32,691 nt of DNA, taken from positions 1 to 32,691 of IMG/VR virus record IMGVR_UViG_3300034020_000947, one strand, 5' to 3'. A program made the position numbers and the translations under genes. Shown in pieces: positions 1 through 9,094 of the stretch. Below the pieces are notes generated by a model, which worked only from the letters and a program-made list of their open reading frames with translations, ran no database searches and was not told the origin of the DNA. Position 1 is the stretch's first letter. Each line of letters begins with the position of its first letter. Source of the DNA: a virus.

Positions 1-2
1 AA

Positions 3-191
3 GATTCACTCAAGCGCGCCATGACTAGGGACGAGAAGCGAGCCATTGAGGCTGCTGCTCACGCAGAAATCTTCGAGGACTGGAGGAAGAGGGCGGACGG
101 TGGCGAGCTTGCCGGGGTGCTAGTGAACTACGGTCGGCGATTCAATCAGCAGGGTCAAGCCGCGCAAGCTCTTCCAGTAGCGGATGAGTAA
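3..191 (+). CDS. C-terminal end of an upstream virion gene (5' truncated)
   Basis: An open frame enters from the left edge and stops with TAA at 189-191. The 62 visible residues are mostly charged and helical (TRDEKRAIEAA, EIFEDWRKRADGG) and end in a glutamine/alanine-rich tail (FNQQGQAAQALPVADE). It lies two bases upstream of the giant gene on the same strand, so both probably belong to the late structural operon. I do not recognise the family. By position it would be an internal virion or tail-associated protein. Whether the true start lies before base 1 cannot be seen, although no stop interrupts the frame. Confidence 0.6.
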   Translation, partial: DSLKRAMTRDEKRAIEAAAHAEIFEDWRKRADGGELAGVLVNYGRRFNQQGQAAQALPVADE

Positions 192-193
192 CG

Positions 194-3100
194 ATGAGCG
201 AACTGTCCTTTGAAGATCGAGTCCTGCGTCGCGCAGGCGTCACTGGCGAGCCCGGTCGCCGCGCTGCCGCCATGCAAGATGCTGCTGCGGCGCAGACGTC
301 TGAGGCGATTACTGGCGGCTCTGAGGCATCCGATGATCTGTCGCTGAGAATCCTGCGCCGCGCGAACGTCGGCGGGGTGAAGCCAGCTGCTCCACCGCTT
401 CCAGACCCGGCTCCGCCTGTTGCAGACGCACCGCCGCTGCCCGCTCGCGCGCAAGCAATACCGACAGCTGTTGAACAACAGCAAAGAGTCGCGCCCGCCC
501 AGGCTTCCAGACCAGCCACTCCCGCCCAGGCTTCCAGACCAGCCGCTTCCGCGCCCGCTGCACGACAGCCTGCTGCTCCTGCCGCTCCTGCGCAGCCCCA
601 GGTCAGTCGCAGCGCGTTACCAGCAGAGCCGCAAGCCGGTATGCCAGACGGTGTTTCGCCTGAGTTCGGCGGCACGGCGGGCACTTCACAGGACTACAGC
701 GTTGGCGAGTTTGCTGGCGATGCTGCTCGCGTAGGCGCAGGAAGTCTTGTTGGCGGAACTCTCCGGGCTCCTAAAGGAGTTGAAAGCGGAGTTAAGGGCA
801 TTGTTCGTGACGTTGCGACTGGCGACATCATGGACAAGGGAACGCCTGGGATGCGGCTGTTCAACTATGCCCGCATGGCGCTGATGGATGCGATTGGCAT
901 CCGCTCTCTCAAAGACCAGATCGAAGACAGGCAGCAGGCGAGGATCGCCGTCGACCGTGCGCTATCTGGTGTCAGCGTTCCAGGGACCGACGCCCTCGCC
1001 AACTACGGCGACAAGGTTCAGAAAGACATCCTTGCTGGCATGTCTGAAGAAGGCAAGCGTCGCATGGCTGGCGCTGAGCCGAAGGGCAACATCTTCAAGG
1101 GTGAGTTCAACTGGGGAGACGACCCAACGGTGGCGGGCTACGCCCTGCAAGCCGCTGGTGTTTTTGGTTCGCTGGCTCCGGTTGTGGTAACTGCAATTGT
1201 CACCAGGAGCCCAAACGCAGCTGCAGCTGTCGGCGGCGGCATGGCTGCTGGCGAAGGCGTGAATTCAGCCAAGGAGTACATCGGCAAGCTGAGCCATCAA
1301 CAGCTGTTGGAAGTCAGCCCCTACTACAAGGCGATGATTGATCGGAAGATTCCGCAAGCAGAGGCTCGCAGGATCGTGACCGACAAAGCTGGCGAGAGCG
1401 CTGCGGTCCTTCAGGGGATGGTCGCGGCGCTTGGCGGCAGGGTGACTGGCAAGCTCGTCACGGGCGCGTATGACGATCTTTTGGCTCGCGTCGGTGGCAG
1501 AACCGTGGCGGGTCGCGTGGCTGTTGGCGGCAGCGCCAGTGCGCTTGAAGAGGGCGTCCAGGAAGTTGGTGAAGGCGTTGCGGCTGACATCGGCATTCGG
1601 TCCCAGATCGAGAACAAAGAGATCGGCGAAGGCTCTGCTGCAAACCTTGTCCTTGGGGCAATCGGCGGCGGTCCGGTCGGCGCCGTTCGTGCCGCAATCC
1701 CAACGAACGAGCAGCGCATTGCCGACGCGATTGATCGCGGCGTTGAGAGTCGGAACTTCGATGATGTGCAGACTGGTCAACAGGCGATCTCCGCCCTAGA
1801 CCCCAACCGAGGAACGCCGACCGCTGTCGAGAACCTCATCAAGCCGGGCGCAATTGTCAACGACACCCCAGGTCCTGATGCTCGGTACGACCGTGGTCGA
1901 GTTGATCCAAGTTTTGATCCGCTCGCCGCGCCACCGGCGGCTGACCCGTTCTCGCCGCAAGGTCTGGTCAATGACATTCCCAACCCTGATGACCGCTACA
2001 ACCGTGGGCGGGTGGAGCCGTCGGTCAACCTCGATGCACTTGCCCAAGGTGTGAGGGCAGGGGGTGAGCGCGCAGACCCCGCGCTTGGCGACCCTGATCA
2101 AAACCTTCCTGGAGCAACAGCAGGTCAACAGCTGTCAACAGCTGTCTCTGGTCAAAATCCCGATTTGAATTTGGGTCAGGCTCAGCCACAGGCTCAGCCT
2201 ATGAGCCTGCGGTCCGACGTCAGTGCTGCGGGAACCGTGGACCAAAACGACCTGCAGCGGATGCTGGACGAGGTAGACGCTCGGAATCAACAGGCACTGG
2301 GAACAGCTGTTAGCCAACAGCAATCCCAGCCGGAAACTTTGACCAATGCGCTGGCAAGCATTGGGCAGGACCTCGGCGTCAACCCTGGAGAGCAATTGAA
2401 TGTGACGGAGGTCACATCAGATAAGCGATTGAACACCTTCGCCAAGGCTCTCGCTCAAGCATTTGGGGTCAACGTTCACTGGGTGGACTTTGGCGAGCAG
2501 GGGATGACGGTCACCAACGAGGCTGGCGAGACGCGCAACCTCGGTGCGTTCAATGGCTACCGTGTAGGCGACACCATCCTGGTTGGAGCCAATGCCGACC
2601 TGATGGACACGACGTGGCATGAGTTGACCCACGTCCTGGAGACCCGTTACGCCGACGTCTACAAGGCGCTTCGCGATGCGGTGGTCAAAGCTGTTGACCC
2701 GCAGATGCAGCAACGGCTGTTCGACAGCCTGAACGCATCGCGGATGCGCGAGGTTGGTCGCCCTATGACTCAACAAGAGCTTGAGTCTGAACTGGTGGCT
2801 TACACGGTCGGTCAGCAAGCCACTGATCCACAGCTTCTCAACAGGCTGTTCGACAGCTTCCAGGACAAGACCCTTGCTCAGCAGTTCAAGGACATCCTGG
2901 TCGACATCCTGAACAAGTTGAGCGCAGCCCTGCGCGGTCCTCAGTACATCAAGGATCGGCAGCGAGTCATCCAGGCTCGGGAAGCCATCGTCAATGCGTT
3001 CAAGGAGTACCAGCAGCGCGAGGCAGCGAAGTCTTCTATGCCGCCCGCCTTGGCTGCAGTGGTTGCCAGGGGTGGTGTCGCGCCCGTAACATCTGCTGCG

Positions 3101-6100
3101 CAGCCTGCTCAGCCCGGTACTACGGGTGTAGGGACCGGGGGTTCCCAGTCGCCGCAGGCTGCGCCAGCTTCTTTGGGCAGGTTCCCGATGTACTCGGGTT
3201 ACCAGATGAGCGCGCCAACCGTCACGTTTGGTGGCGCCCAGCCAACAACTGGCGCGGCGCCGCAGGCTAAGCGCAGAGAGCCGCCCCCGCCCCCGCGTGA
3301 ACAGCTGGTCACTGCGCTGGTCGAAGGCAGGAACATCCCTGCTACGGTCTTACTGGCTGAGCAAGATGTCTTTCAGGTCTATCAGAACACCAAGGCGCTT
3401 CTGGCTCGCGCGCCAACCATCAAGGCTCGCTACGACACGCGCATGCTGAGGGTGGCAGACCGCGAAGGCATGACCCTGCAAGCCGGTCCCATCAAGAAGT
3501 TCCCCCGCGCGTTCGGCAAGATTTGGTTCGACTACGGCGGGGACCACACCAAGATCGGCGACGTCGTCCGCTCGACGCTGGTTGTTGAAGACCTGCGCGA
3601 ACTGGACAACATGATCGACGCGGTTACGTCGTTCTTCCCTGGCGTTGCTGTGAAGCGCAATGGCTGGGACCCTGCTGCGCCAGTTCACCCCAGCGGATAC
3701 CGCGACGTGTTCTTCAAGGGTGCGCAGATTGCCGGGTTCCCGGTCGAGCTACAGATGAACTTCGCTCAGATGCTTGAAGCGAAGAGCGTGGCTCACAAAC
3801 TGTACGAGCAGGCGGAGAAGCTTCGCCGCGCGATGAGCAGCCGCGAGAACCCCATGTCTCCTGGAGACCTGTCAGCAGCGCAGGACCGGATCAACGAGCT
3901 TGAGCGTGAGCAGTTCGAGATTTACTCGGAAGCCGCAGAAGAGGTGTTCGACCGGGTGAACAGGGCTCGCCAGTCAGCCTCTGACATGGGAACGCCCTCT
4001 GACGTCCAGGTCGACAGCCCGAATGTCCTGGGTGCAGACTCTCCGGTTCGTGGATTGTCGTCCCAGGCAGATAGCCCGCCGTTGGGTGCGCGAGTGACAG
4101 GGACGCCGTTGACGTCGAAGAACGTTGTCCCGGCTGGGAACGAGGCTGGTATTGATGCCACTTTGTCGTCTCCTAAAGCAATCCCTGACGATAGTATAAC
4201 ACAGCAAACGGAATCGAAGAAGGGCGGTCAGTTCGCCCGCTCCACCGTGACCCTGATGCAGCAGTCGGATGCTGACGCGCGGCGCAGCCTGGGGCTGGAC
4301 GCCAAGAGCAACAAGACCCGCGACGTCGGGGCAGCACTCAATGCCAGGACGCAGTCGGAAGACGGGGTCATTGGGGACAAGGACAACAGCGAAGAGGCGA
4401 TGAAGGAAATCGCCGACATCCTGGTGGGCGAGGTGGCTTACCAGCTGGGCACCAGCGCAAACACTGGCACTGGCTTGGGCTGGTATTCGGCGAACTACCC
4501 CAACGCAGTGAAGCGGCTGGCTCGGGTGTACCCGGAGTTTGGCGATGATGCTGGCGCCCGCAATGTGTTCACCGCCATCGTGGCGATCACCTCGAACGGC
4601 GAGCGGGTTGCAACGAACATCAGCAATGCCATCAAGATTTACGACAAGTTCCGTGATGGCGGGGTGTTGGAGCCAGTTGGCACCCGGCGCGGCTCGATGA
4701 CCCAGGCGCTTGACCGGCTGCAGTCCCTGATCGACCTGTATGGGATGGACGGGTTTCACGACCACCTGCTGGAAGAGCTTACGGTTGCCAACATCAATGC
4801 CAGCCTGCGCAAGGAGGGCAAGAAGGCGAACTCCAGCTACACGGCAGACACCATCATGCCGAGGGCTGCGCTGTACTTTGGTCCCAAGCTGGGAGCCTTC
4901 TACGCCAACCTGATGGGGTCTGAGGGATACCTCACGATGGACCTGTGGTGGAGCCGCACGTTCAACCGGATTCGCGGGACGCTGATCCCCGAGCCCACCA
5001 AGTCCAGCATCGACAACGTTCGACAGCTGTTGAACCTGCCGGAGAACACCGACGAGGAACTGGTGGCGATGCTCGCCGTGCCGTACCAGGAGTCCTACGC
5101 TGAGAAGGGGTACAAGAACGGGACTGAGCTTGAGAAGAAGGCGAACACCCTTGTAAAGACCGCCTTCCTCGAACTCAATGAGGCGCCCTTCCGCGCATCG
5201 GATCGCAGCTTTATGATCAGCGCGACGAGGATGGCACAACGCCAGCTTGAGAAGAACGGCGTAAAGCTGACCCTGGCTGATATTCAGGCAGCGCTGTGGT
5301 ACTACGAGAAGCGGCTCTACGCGAAACTCACTGGAAGGAAGACCGATGACATCGGATACGAAGAAGCAATCCTCAGCTATGCAGAGGGTGATAGACCCGA
5401 GCGACCCGCTGCACGATTCAATCGAGGCGGAAGTGGCGGGGCTGTCGGGCAAGGAGGCGGTGCAGCGGTTGATGCAAATGTTCCCGCCCAAGAAGCTGCC
5501 GCCACAGAAGCCGCCGCAGACGTCGGGGAAGGCGCCCCAGTAGACAGTGATGTCCCGCTCAGCGCGGCTGGTCAGTTCAGCCGCAGGGACGTGGAGCTTG
5601 CAGCAAGCGGAGACCCGCGCGCACCTCGCGTCTTTGGCATCTCGAAGACGCCAGCTGTTCTGAAGGCTGTTGGCTCGCCTGACCAGCTGGTGGTCATGGA
5701 CCCGGCGACCGTGATGAAGGTCGCGAACCCAGGCATGTTCGGCAAGAACACCGAAGATGCGGTCCGCCGCAACACGGTTGGCATGGTGGTCCCGGTCAAG
5801 GCTCGCATTGCCCTGACGGTTGATGAGTTGCGCGACGTGCCAAGGCAGATCGCCGACCCTGTCGCCGTGTTCCGAAGCGAAGGGGACCGCGCTGGTCGCC
5901 GGTATGGGTACAAGGTGCTGCTCGATCTGGTCAAAGACGGCAACCCGGTTGTAGCTATCGTCCACCCGGATGTGCGTTACGGAGATGACCGGGCTACGCA
6001 GATCGCGTCGGTGTACCCAATGAACGAGGACCGCTCGCTGACCGAAACCAACAGCGAACTCACCCGCACCGGACAGATGTTGTACTTCAACAAGGGCAAG

Positions 6101-8914
6101 GCTTTGGCGCTGGCTTCCCAAATTGGGAACAAGCTCCCGTCGCTCAGCAGAACAACGGCTGTTGGCAGCAAAGCCCCAGGTCAGGTCCCGAATCGCCAGT
6201 TCCAACCACTGTCCAACAGCAACTTCGCCCGTCAGGTCTCCCTCCAAGGCAACCGCTTTGCCCTTGGCGAGCGGACCATGACGGAGCGCGTGTCCAACAT
6301 GCTTGCCAATGAGGTAAGCAGGGCGACAGATGTTCAACAGCAGGTTGTTGCGCAAGGTGGCGTGGTGACCGAAGAGACGAACATCGAGAACTCCCTGCAC
6401 CGCATGCACGGTAGGGCTGGCAACCGCATCGACGACTTCCGCAAGAACGTTGTGCGCCCGCTGATCCAGGAGGCTGCTCAACAAGGCGTGGACCTGAACG
6501 ACGTGGCGCTGTACATGTATGCCAACCACGCCGCAGAGCGCAATGCGCACATCGCGTCTATCAACCCGCAGTTCGCGGGCGACGGGTCTGGCATGTCCAA
6601 CGCTGACGCTCAGTCCGTCATCGCCTCCTTGCAAGCGAAGGGCGCCCAGTTCGCCAAAATCAAATCGGTTGCCGACAGGTTCCAAGCCATCACCCGCCTT
6701 ACTGGGCAAACGCTGCTTGATGGCGGGCTGATTGACAACGCAACCCTGCAGTCCTGGCGCTCTGGCTGGCAGTACTACGTGCCGCTCAAAGGCTTCGAGC
6801 GCATCGCTGAGGGCAAGGCGACCGGCAACCCGCGCTTCGACCCCCGCGACCCGTTCTTCCGCAGGGCAATGGGGCGCGGCTCACGCGCTGGTCAGATCGT
6901 TGAGAACATCCTCAAGGACTATGAGGAAGCCATCGTTGCAGCTGAGAAGAACAAGCTGCGTCAGGCTGCGCTCAAGTTCTTCCTGCAGAACCCTGACTCA
7001 GCGCTTTGGGATGTTGACCCGATGGTCATGCAAAAGCGCTGGAACAAGAACAACAACATCGTCGACTACGCCCTGGTCAAGGACGAGGGCGCGAACACGA
7101 TTGGCGTTCGGGTGAATGGCGTTCCGCGCAGTATCAGGATCAACGACCCCGGTCTTCTGTCTGACCTGCAGATGACGCCTTTGCTGAGCGGCAAGCTGGC
7201 AGAGGTTTATCTGGGAGTGTTCGGCTCCATCAACAGAACGCTTGGCAAGCTGTGGACTGCGCTCTCGCCTGCGTTCGTGCTGATCAACGCCGGTCGAGAC
7301 CTGGAGTACGCAACAGCGAAAACAGCTGTTGAGCGCGGCGGCAAAGCCACCGTAGACATCTGGCGTGACTTCATGCCGGTTGCTTACTCCGTCATGCGGG
7401 CGGAGCGGAACAACAACTGGGCTGGTAACCCAGAGCTTCGCGCCTACTACGACATGTACAGGACTGATGGCGGTAAGACTGGGTTCATGGACTTGGTCGG
7501 CTTGGAGCAGCGCCAGCAGCGCGTGATCTCCGACTATCGCAACGCCCAAGCTTCTCTCAAGGAGCCGCGCACGTACCACCGTCTGGCGCTGCGATACCTG
7601 CAGTCCGCAGAAGACCTGATCATGGACGTCAACGCAGGCATCGAAAACGCAGCCCGTGTTGCAGCCTACAAGAGCGTGATCGAGCGCGCCGGGTACAACC
7701 ACACCAATGCGCCCAAGGCGGTGCGCGAAGAGGCTGCAACGGTCGCCAAGAACCTCACGGTGAACTTCAACCGTAGGGGCAAGATGACCCCGTTCCTTGC
7801 GCCGCTGTACCTGTTCATCAACCCCGCCATTCAGGGCGCAGTGTCGGTGAGCAAGCTGGTGATGTCCAAGAAGGGCGGGGCTTTGGCTGGCTCGCTCGTT
7901 GGCTTGGGATACATCGTAGCCACGATGGCTGCTGGCGCGGTTGGAGATGACGACGACCCGTATTGGGACAAGGAGTCGAACCGCTCCGCCAAGCTCAAGA
8001 ACCTGATGTGGTTTGGACCCAACGGAGAGCAGTACTCGGTGCCTCTTGCTTACGGCTTGGGCTTCTTCGTGAACCTTGGCTACGCCATGAAGGACCTGGA
8101 GCGGGGGCGTGACCCGTGGAAAGTCGCCGCGTTCATGCGAGACAGCTTCTTCACTCACTTCAGCCCGCTTGGCGCAGCTGACAACGCCGCAACGTTTGTG
8201 TCGCCGACGATTGTTGACCCCTTCATCGTGCTGACCTCTGAGAAGCGCGAAAACGGTACGCCCTTGCTGCCGCCGGACTACAAAGGCGGCGCAACGCCGG
8301 ACAGCGAGCGGTACTGGACGAACACAAGGGACACGTTCCTGCAGCGGCTCACCACTTGGGTGAATGAAGCGACGGGTGGAAGCCCAGGCAAGAGCGGTAA
8401 GGTTGACGTAAGCCCGGAGACGCTTTCGTACCTGCTGACGTTCACAACCGGCGGTGCTGGGACGTTCGTCAAGGACACCATCAAAGCTGTTGATTTGTCC
8501 CTGAATGTCGGACCTGACGCCGCCCTGGACAAGAACGCCTACCCAATCCTCAAGGCGTTTTACCGTAGGGATACGGGGCGCGGGGATCAGTCGTCGTTCT
8601 TTGAGAACAGCCAGCGGGTCAAGGAAGCCAAGGCTGAGCTTCAGAACGCCGAGTCTGACAACGCCTCAGCCAATGCTCGGTCTCGGATCAGGGAGAACGA
8701 ACTGTTTGCCCAGCTTGACTCATCCCAGCGCTACATCGTCAAACAGCTGTCGCTGTTGCGCAAGGAGGAGATCGACATCCGGGACAACAAAGCCCTGTCG
8801 CGCCGCGAGCAGTACGACAGGCTCCAGTTCATCGACAAGGAGCGGAGAAAGCTGGAGTCGGAGTTCAACAAGGAGTTCTACGCTATCCAGCGTCAGGCAG
8901 GGGAGCCGCGTTAA
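194..8914 (+). CDS. Giant multidomain phage polyvalent/ejection protein (2906 aa)
   Basis: Single uninterrupted frame of 2906 residues, the size class of large polyvalent or internal-virion proteins that some podophages eject into the cell. Visible parts in order: an Ala/Pro/Gln-rich linker (about 60-150); Gly/Ala-rich helical segments (about 330-500); two copies of an NDxPxPDxRYxRGRVxPS repeat (near 554 and 590); a zincin motif HELTH (809-813); a RelA/SpoT-like set with GPIKKFPRAFGK (1098-1109), GDVVRS (1122-1127), GYRD (1168-1171) and VELQM (1184-1188); a segment with LGPKLGAFY and LTMDLWWSR (D1583) that could be HhH-glycosylase-like; a MuF-C/BECR-like segment (about 1811-1950); and a hydrophobic C-terminal part (about 2533-2770) resembling LPD38. 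The frame, length and HExxH are seen directly. Family names come from remembered motifs. Enzyme activity and ejection are inferred. The start follows the upstream stop by two bases with only a weak ribosome site. Confidence 0.85.
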   Translation: MSELSFEDRVLRRAGVTGEPGRRAAAMQDAAAAQTSEAITGGSEASDDLSLRILRRANVGGVKPAAPPLPDPAPPVADAPPLPARAQAIPTAVEQQQRVAPAQASRPATPAQASRPAASAPAARQPAAPAAPAQPQVSRSALPAEPQAGMPDGVSPEFGGTAGTSQDYSVGEFAGDAARVGAGSLVGGTLRAPKGVESGVKGIVRDVATGDIMDKGTPGMRLFNYARMALMDAIGIRSLKDQIEDRQQARIAVDRALSGVSVPGTDALANYGDKVQKDILAGMSEEGKRRMAGAEPKGNIFKGEFNWGDDPTVAGYALQAAGVFGSLAPVVVTAIVTRSPNAAAAVGGGMAAGEGVNSAKEYIGKLSHQQLLEVSPYYKAMIDRKIPQAEARRIVTDKAGESAAVLQGMVAALGGRVTGKLVTGAYDDLLARVGGRTVAGRVAVGGSASALEEGVQEVGEGVAADIGIRSQIENKEIGEGSAANLVLGAIGGGPVGAVRAAIPTNEQRIADAIDRGVESRNFDDVQTGQQAISALDPNRGTPTAVENLIKPGAIVNDTPGPDARYDRGRVDPSFDPLAAPPAADPFSPQGLVNDIPNPDDRYNRGRVEPSVNLDALAQGVRAGGERADPALGDPDQNLPGATAGQQLSTAVSGQNPDLNLGQAQPQAQPMSLRSDVSAAGTVDQNDLQRMLDEVDARNQQALGTAVSQQQSQPETLTNALASIGQDLGVNPGEQLNVTEVTSDKRLNTFAKALAQAFGVNVHWVDFGEQGMTVTNEAGETRNLGAFNGYRVGDTILVGANADLMDTTWHELTHVLETRYADVYKALRDAVVKAVDPQMQQRLFDSLNASRMREVGRPMTQQELESELVAYTVGQQATDPQLLNRLFDSFQDKTLAQQFKDILVDILNKLSAALRGPQYIKDRQRVIQAREAIVNAFKEYQQREAAKSSMPPALAAVVARGGVAPVTSAAQPAQPGTTGVGTGGSQSPQAAPASLGRFPMYSGYQMSAPTVTFGGAQPTTGAAPQAKRREPPPPPREQLVTALVEGRNIPATVLLAEQDVFQVYQNTKALLARAPTIKARYDTRMLRVADREGMTLQAGPIKKFPRAFGKIWFDYGGDHTKIGDVVRSTLVVEDLRELDNMIDAVTSFFPGVAVKRNGWDPAAPVHPSGYRDVFFKGAQIAGFPVELQMNFAQMLEAKSVAHKLYEQAEKLRRAMSSRENPMSPGDLSAAQDRINELEREQFEIYSEAAEEVFDRVNRARQSASDMGTPSDVQVDSPNVLGADSPVRGLSSQADSPPLGARVTGTPLTSKNVVPAGNEAGIDATLSSPKAIPDDSITQQTESKKGGQFARSTVTLMQQSDADARRSLGLDAKSNKTRDVGAALNARTQSEDGVIGDKDNSEEAMKEIADILVGEVAYQLGTSANTGTGLGWYSANYPNAVKRLARVYPEFGDDAGARNVFTAIVAITSNGERVATNISNAIKIYDKFRDGGVLEPVGTRRGSMTQALDRLQSLIDLYGMDGFHDHLLEELTVANINASLRKEGKKANSSYTADTIMPRAALYFGPKLGAFYANLMGSEGYLTMDLWWSRTFNRIRGTLIPEPTKSSIDNVRQLLNLPENTDEELVAMLAVPYQESYAEKGYKNGTELEKKANTLVKTAFLELNEAPFRASDRSFMISATRMAQRQLEKNGVKLTLADIQAALWYYEKRLYAKLTGRKTDDIGYEEAILSYAEGDRPERPAARFNRGGSGGAVGQGGGAAVDANVPAQEAAATEAAADVGEGAPVDSDVPLSAAGQFSRRDVELAASGDPRAPRVFGISKTPAVLKAVGSPDQLVVMDPATVMKVANPGMFGKNTEDAVRRNTVGMVVPVKARIALTVDELRDVPRQIADPVAVFRSEGDRAGRRYGYKVLLDLVKDGNPVVAIVHPDVRYGDDRATQIASVYPMNEDRSLTETNSELTRTGQMLYFNKGKALALASQIGNKLPSLSRTTAVGSKAPGQVPNRQFQPLSNSNFARQVSLQGNRFALGERTMTERVSNMLANEVSRATDVQQQVVAQGGVVTEETNIENSLHRMHGRAGNRIDDFRKNVVRPLIQEAAQQGVDLNDVALYMYANHAAERNAHIASINPQFAGDGSGMSNADAQSVIASLQAKGAQFAKIKSVADRFQAITRLTGQTLLDGGLIDNATLQSWRSGWQYYVPLKGFERIAEGKATGNPRFDPRDPFFRRAMGRGSRAGQIVENILKDYEEAIVAAEKNKLRQAALKFFLQNPDSALWDVDPMVMQKRWNKNNNIVDYALVKDEGANTIGVRVNGVPRSIRINDPGLLSDLQMTPLLSGKLAEVYLGVFGSINRTLGKLWTALSPAFVLINAGRDLEYATAKTAVERGGKATVDIWRDFMPVAYSVMRAERNNNWAGNPELRAYYDMYRTDGGKTGFMDLVGLEQRQQRVISDYRNAQASLKEPRTYHRLALRYLQSAEDLIMDVNAGIENAARVAAYKSVIERAGYNHTNAPKAVREEAATVAKNLTVNFNRRGKMTPFLAPLYLFINPAIQGAVSVSKLVMSKKGGALAGSLVGLGYIVATMAAGAVGDDDDPYWDKESNRSAKLKNLMWFGPNGEQYSVPLAYGLGFFVNLGYAMKDLERGRDPWKVAAFMRDSFFTHFSPLGAADNAATFVSPTIVDPFIVLTSEKRENGTPLLPPDYKGGATPDSERYWTNTRDTFLQRLTTWVNEATGGSPGKSGKVDVSPETLSYLLTFTTGGAGTFVKDTIKAVDLSLNVGPDAALDKNAYPILKAFYRRDTGRGDQSSFFENSQRVKEAKAELQNAESDNASANARSRIRENELFAQLDSSQRYIVKQLSLLRKEEIDIRDNKALSRREQYDRLQFIDKERRKLESEFNKEFYAIQRQAGEPR
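494..544 (+). repeat. 27-bp tandem duplication in the linker of the giant gene
   Basis: A 24-base block (494-517) recurs identically at 521-544, a period of 27 bases. It encodes the nine-residue unit PAQASRPAT/A twice inside the Ala/Pro-rich linker. It is probably a slippage duplication in a flexible linker. Confidence 0.75.
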
Positions 8915-9001
8915 CCCTGTGGGCGGACAGCACCCACAATCTGCTCGCTTTGTGGGTACAAAGGCGCTGCAAGTTGTTGATTTGCAAGCAGATATGTAGT
9001 A

Positions 9002-9046
9002 CTGTCACGCCGGGGGTCGCGGGTTCGAGCCCCGTCCACTCCGCCA
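9002..9046 (+). other. attP core: Attachment core: 3' half of tRNA-Asp(GTC), ending CCA
   Basis: The sequence runs from the anticodon loop (CTGTCACGC, containing GTC) through the variable loop GGGTC, the T-arm GCGGGTTCGAGCCCCGT and the acceptor strand TCCACTCCG to CCA at 9044-9046. This closely matches the 3' half of bacterial tRNA-Asp. The bases upstream do not form a D-arm or 5' acceptor strand, so it is not a complete tRNA gene. An integrase-proximal tRNA 3' half is the usual attP identity segment that rebuilds the host tRNA after integration. Confidence 0.8.
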
Positions 9047-9053
9047 TTATCTT

Positions 9054-9079
9054 CAGAGGGGAACTACGGTTCCCCTCTG
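9054..9079. terminator. UACG-capped 11-bp hairpin between convergent genes
   Basis: A perfect 11-bp stem (9054-9064 with 9069-9079) encloses TACG, giving the very stable C(UACG)G tetraloop in RNA. It lies between the converging ends of the giant late gene and the integrase. The plus-strand flank (TCGTTTG) has only a weak U-tract, so it may terminate imperfectly or act as an RNA 3'-end protector. Confidence 0.6.
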
Positions 9080-9094
9080 TCGTTTGTGGGTGCG

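Noticed and set aside
494-544. Short tandem repeat as a CRISPR or regulatory array
   Set aside because: Only two copies, in frame, coding for an Ala/Pro linker unit. No spacers are present.
3974-6709. 911-residue open frame on the minus strand
   Set aside because: It is entirely antisense to the giant gene, has no ribosome site and no recognisable motifs. GC-rich third positions of the real gene commonly leave this frame open.
6998-8158. 386-residue open frame on the minus strand
   Set aside because: Shadow of the giant gene with atypical His/Val/Arg-rich composition and no domain features.
8970-9046. Complete tRNA-Asp gene
   Set aside because: Only the 3' half from the anticodon loop onward matches. 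No D-arm or 5' acceptor strand is present, so it is an attachment core.
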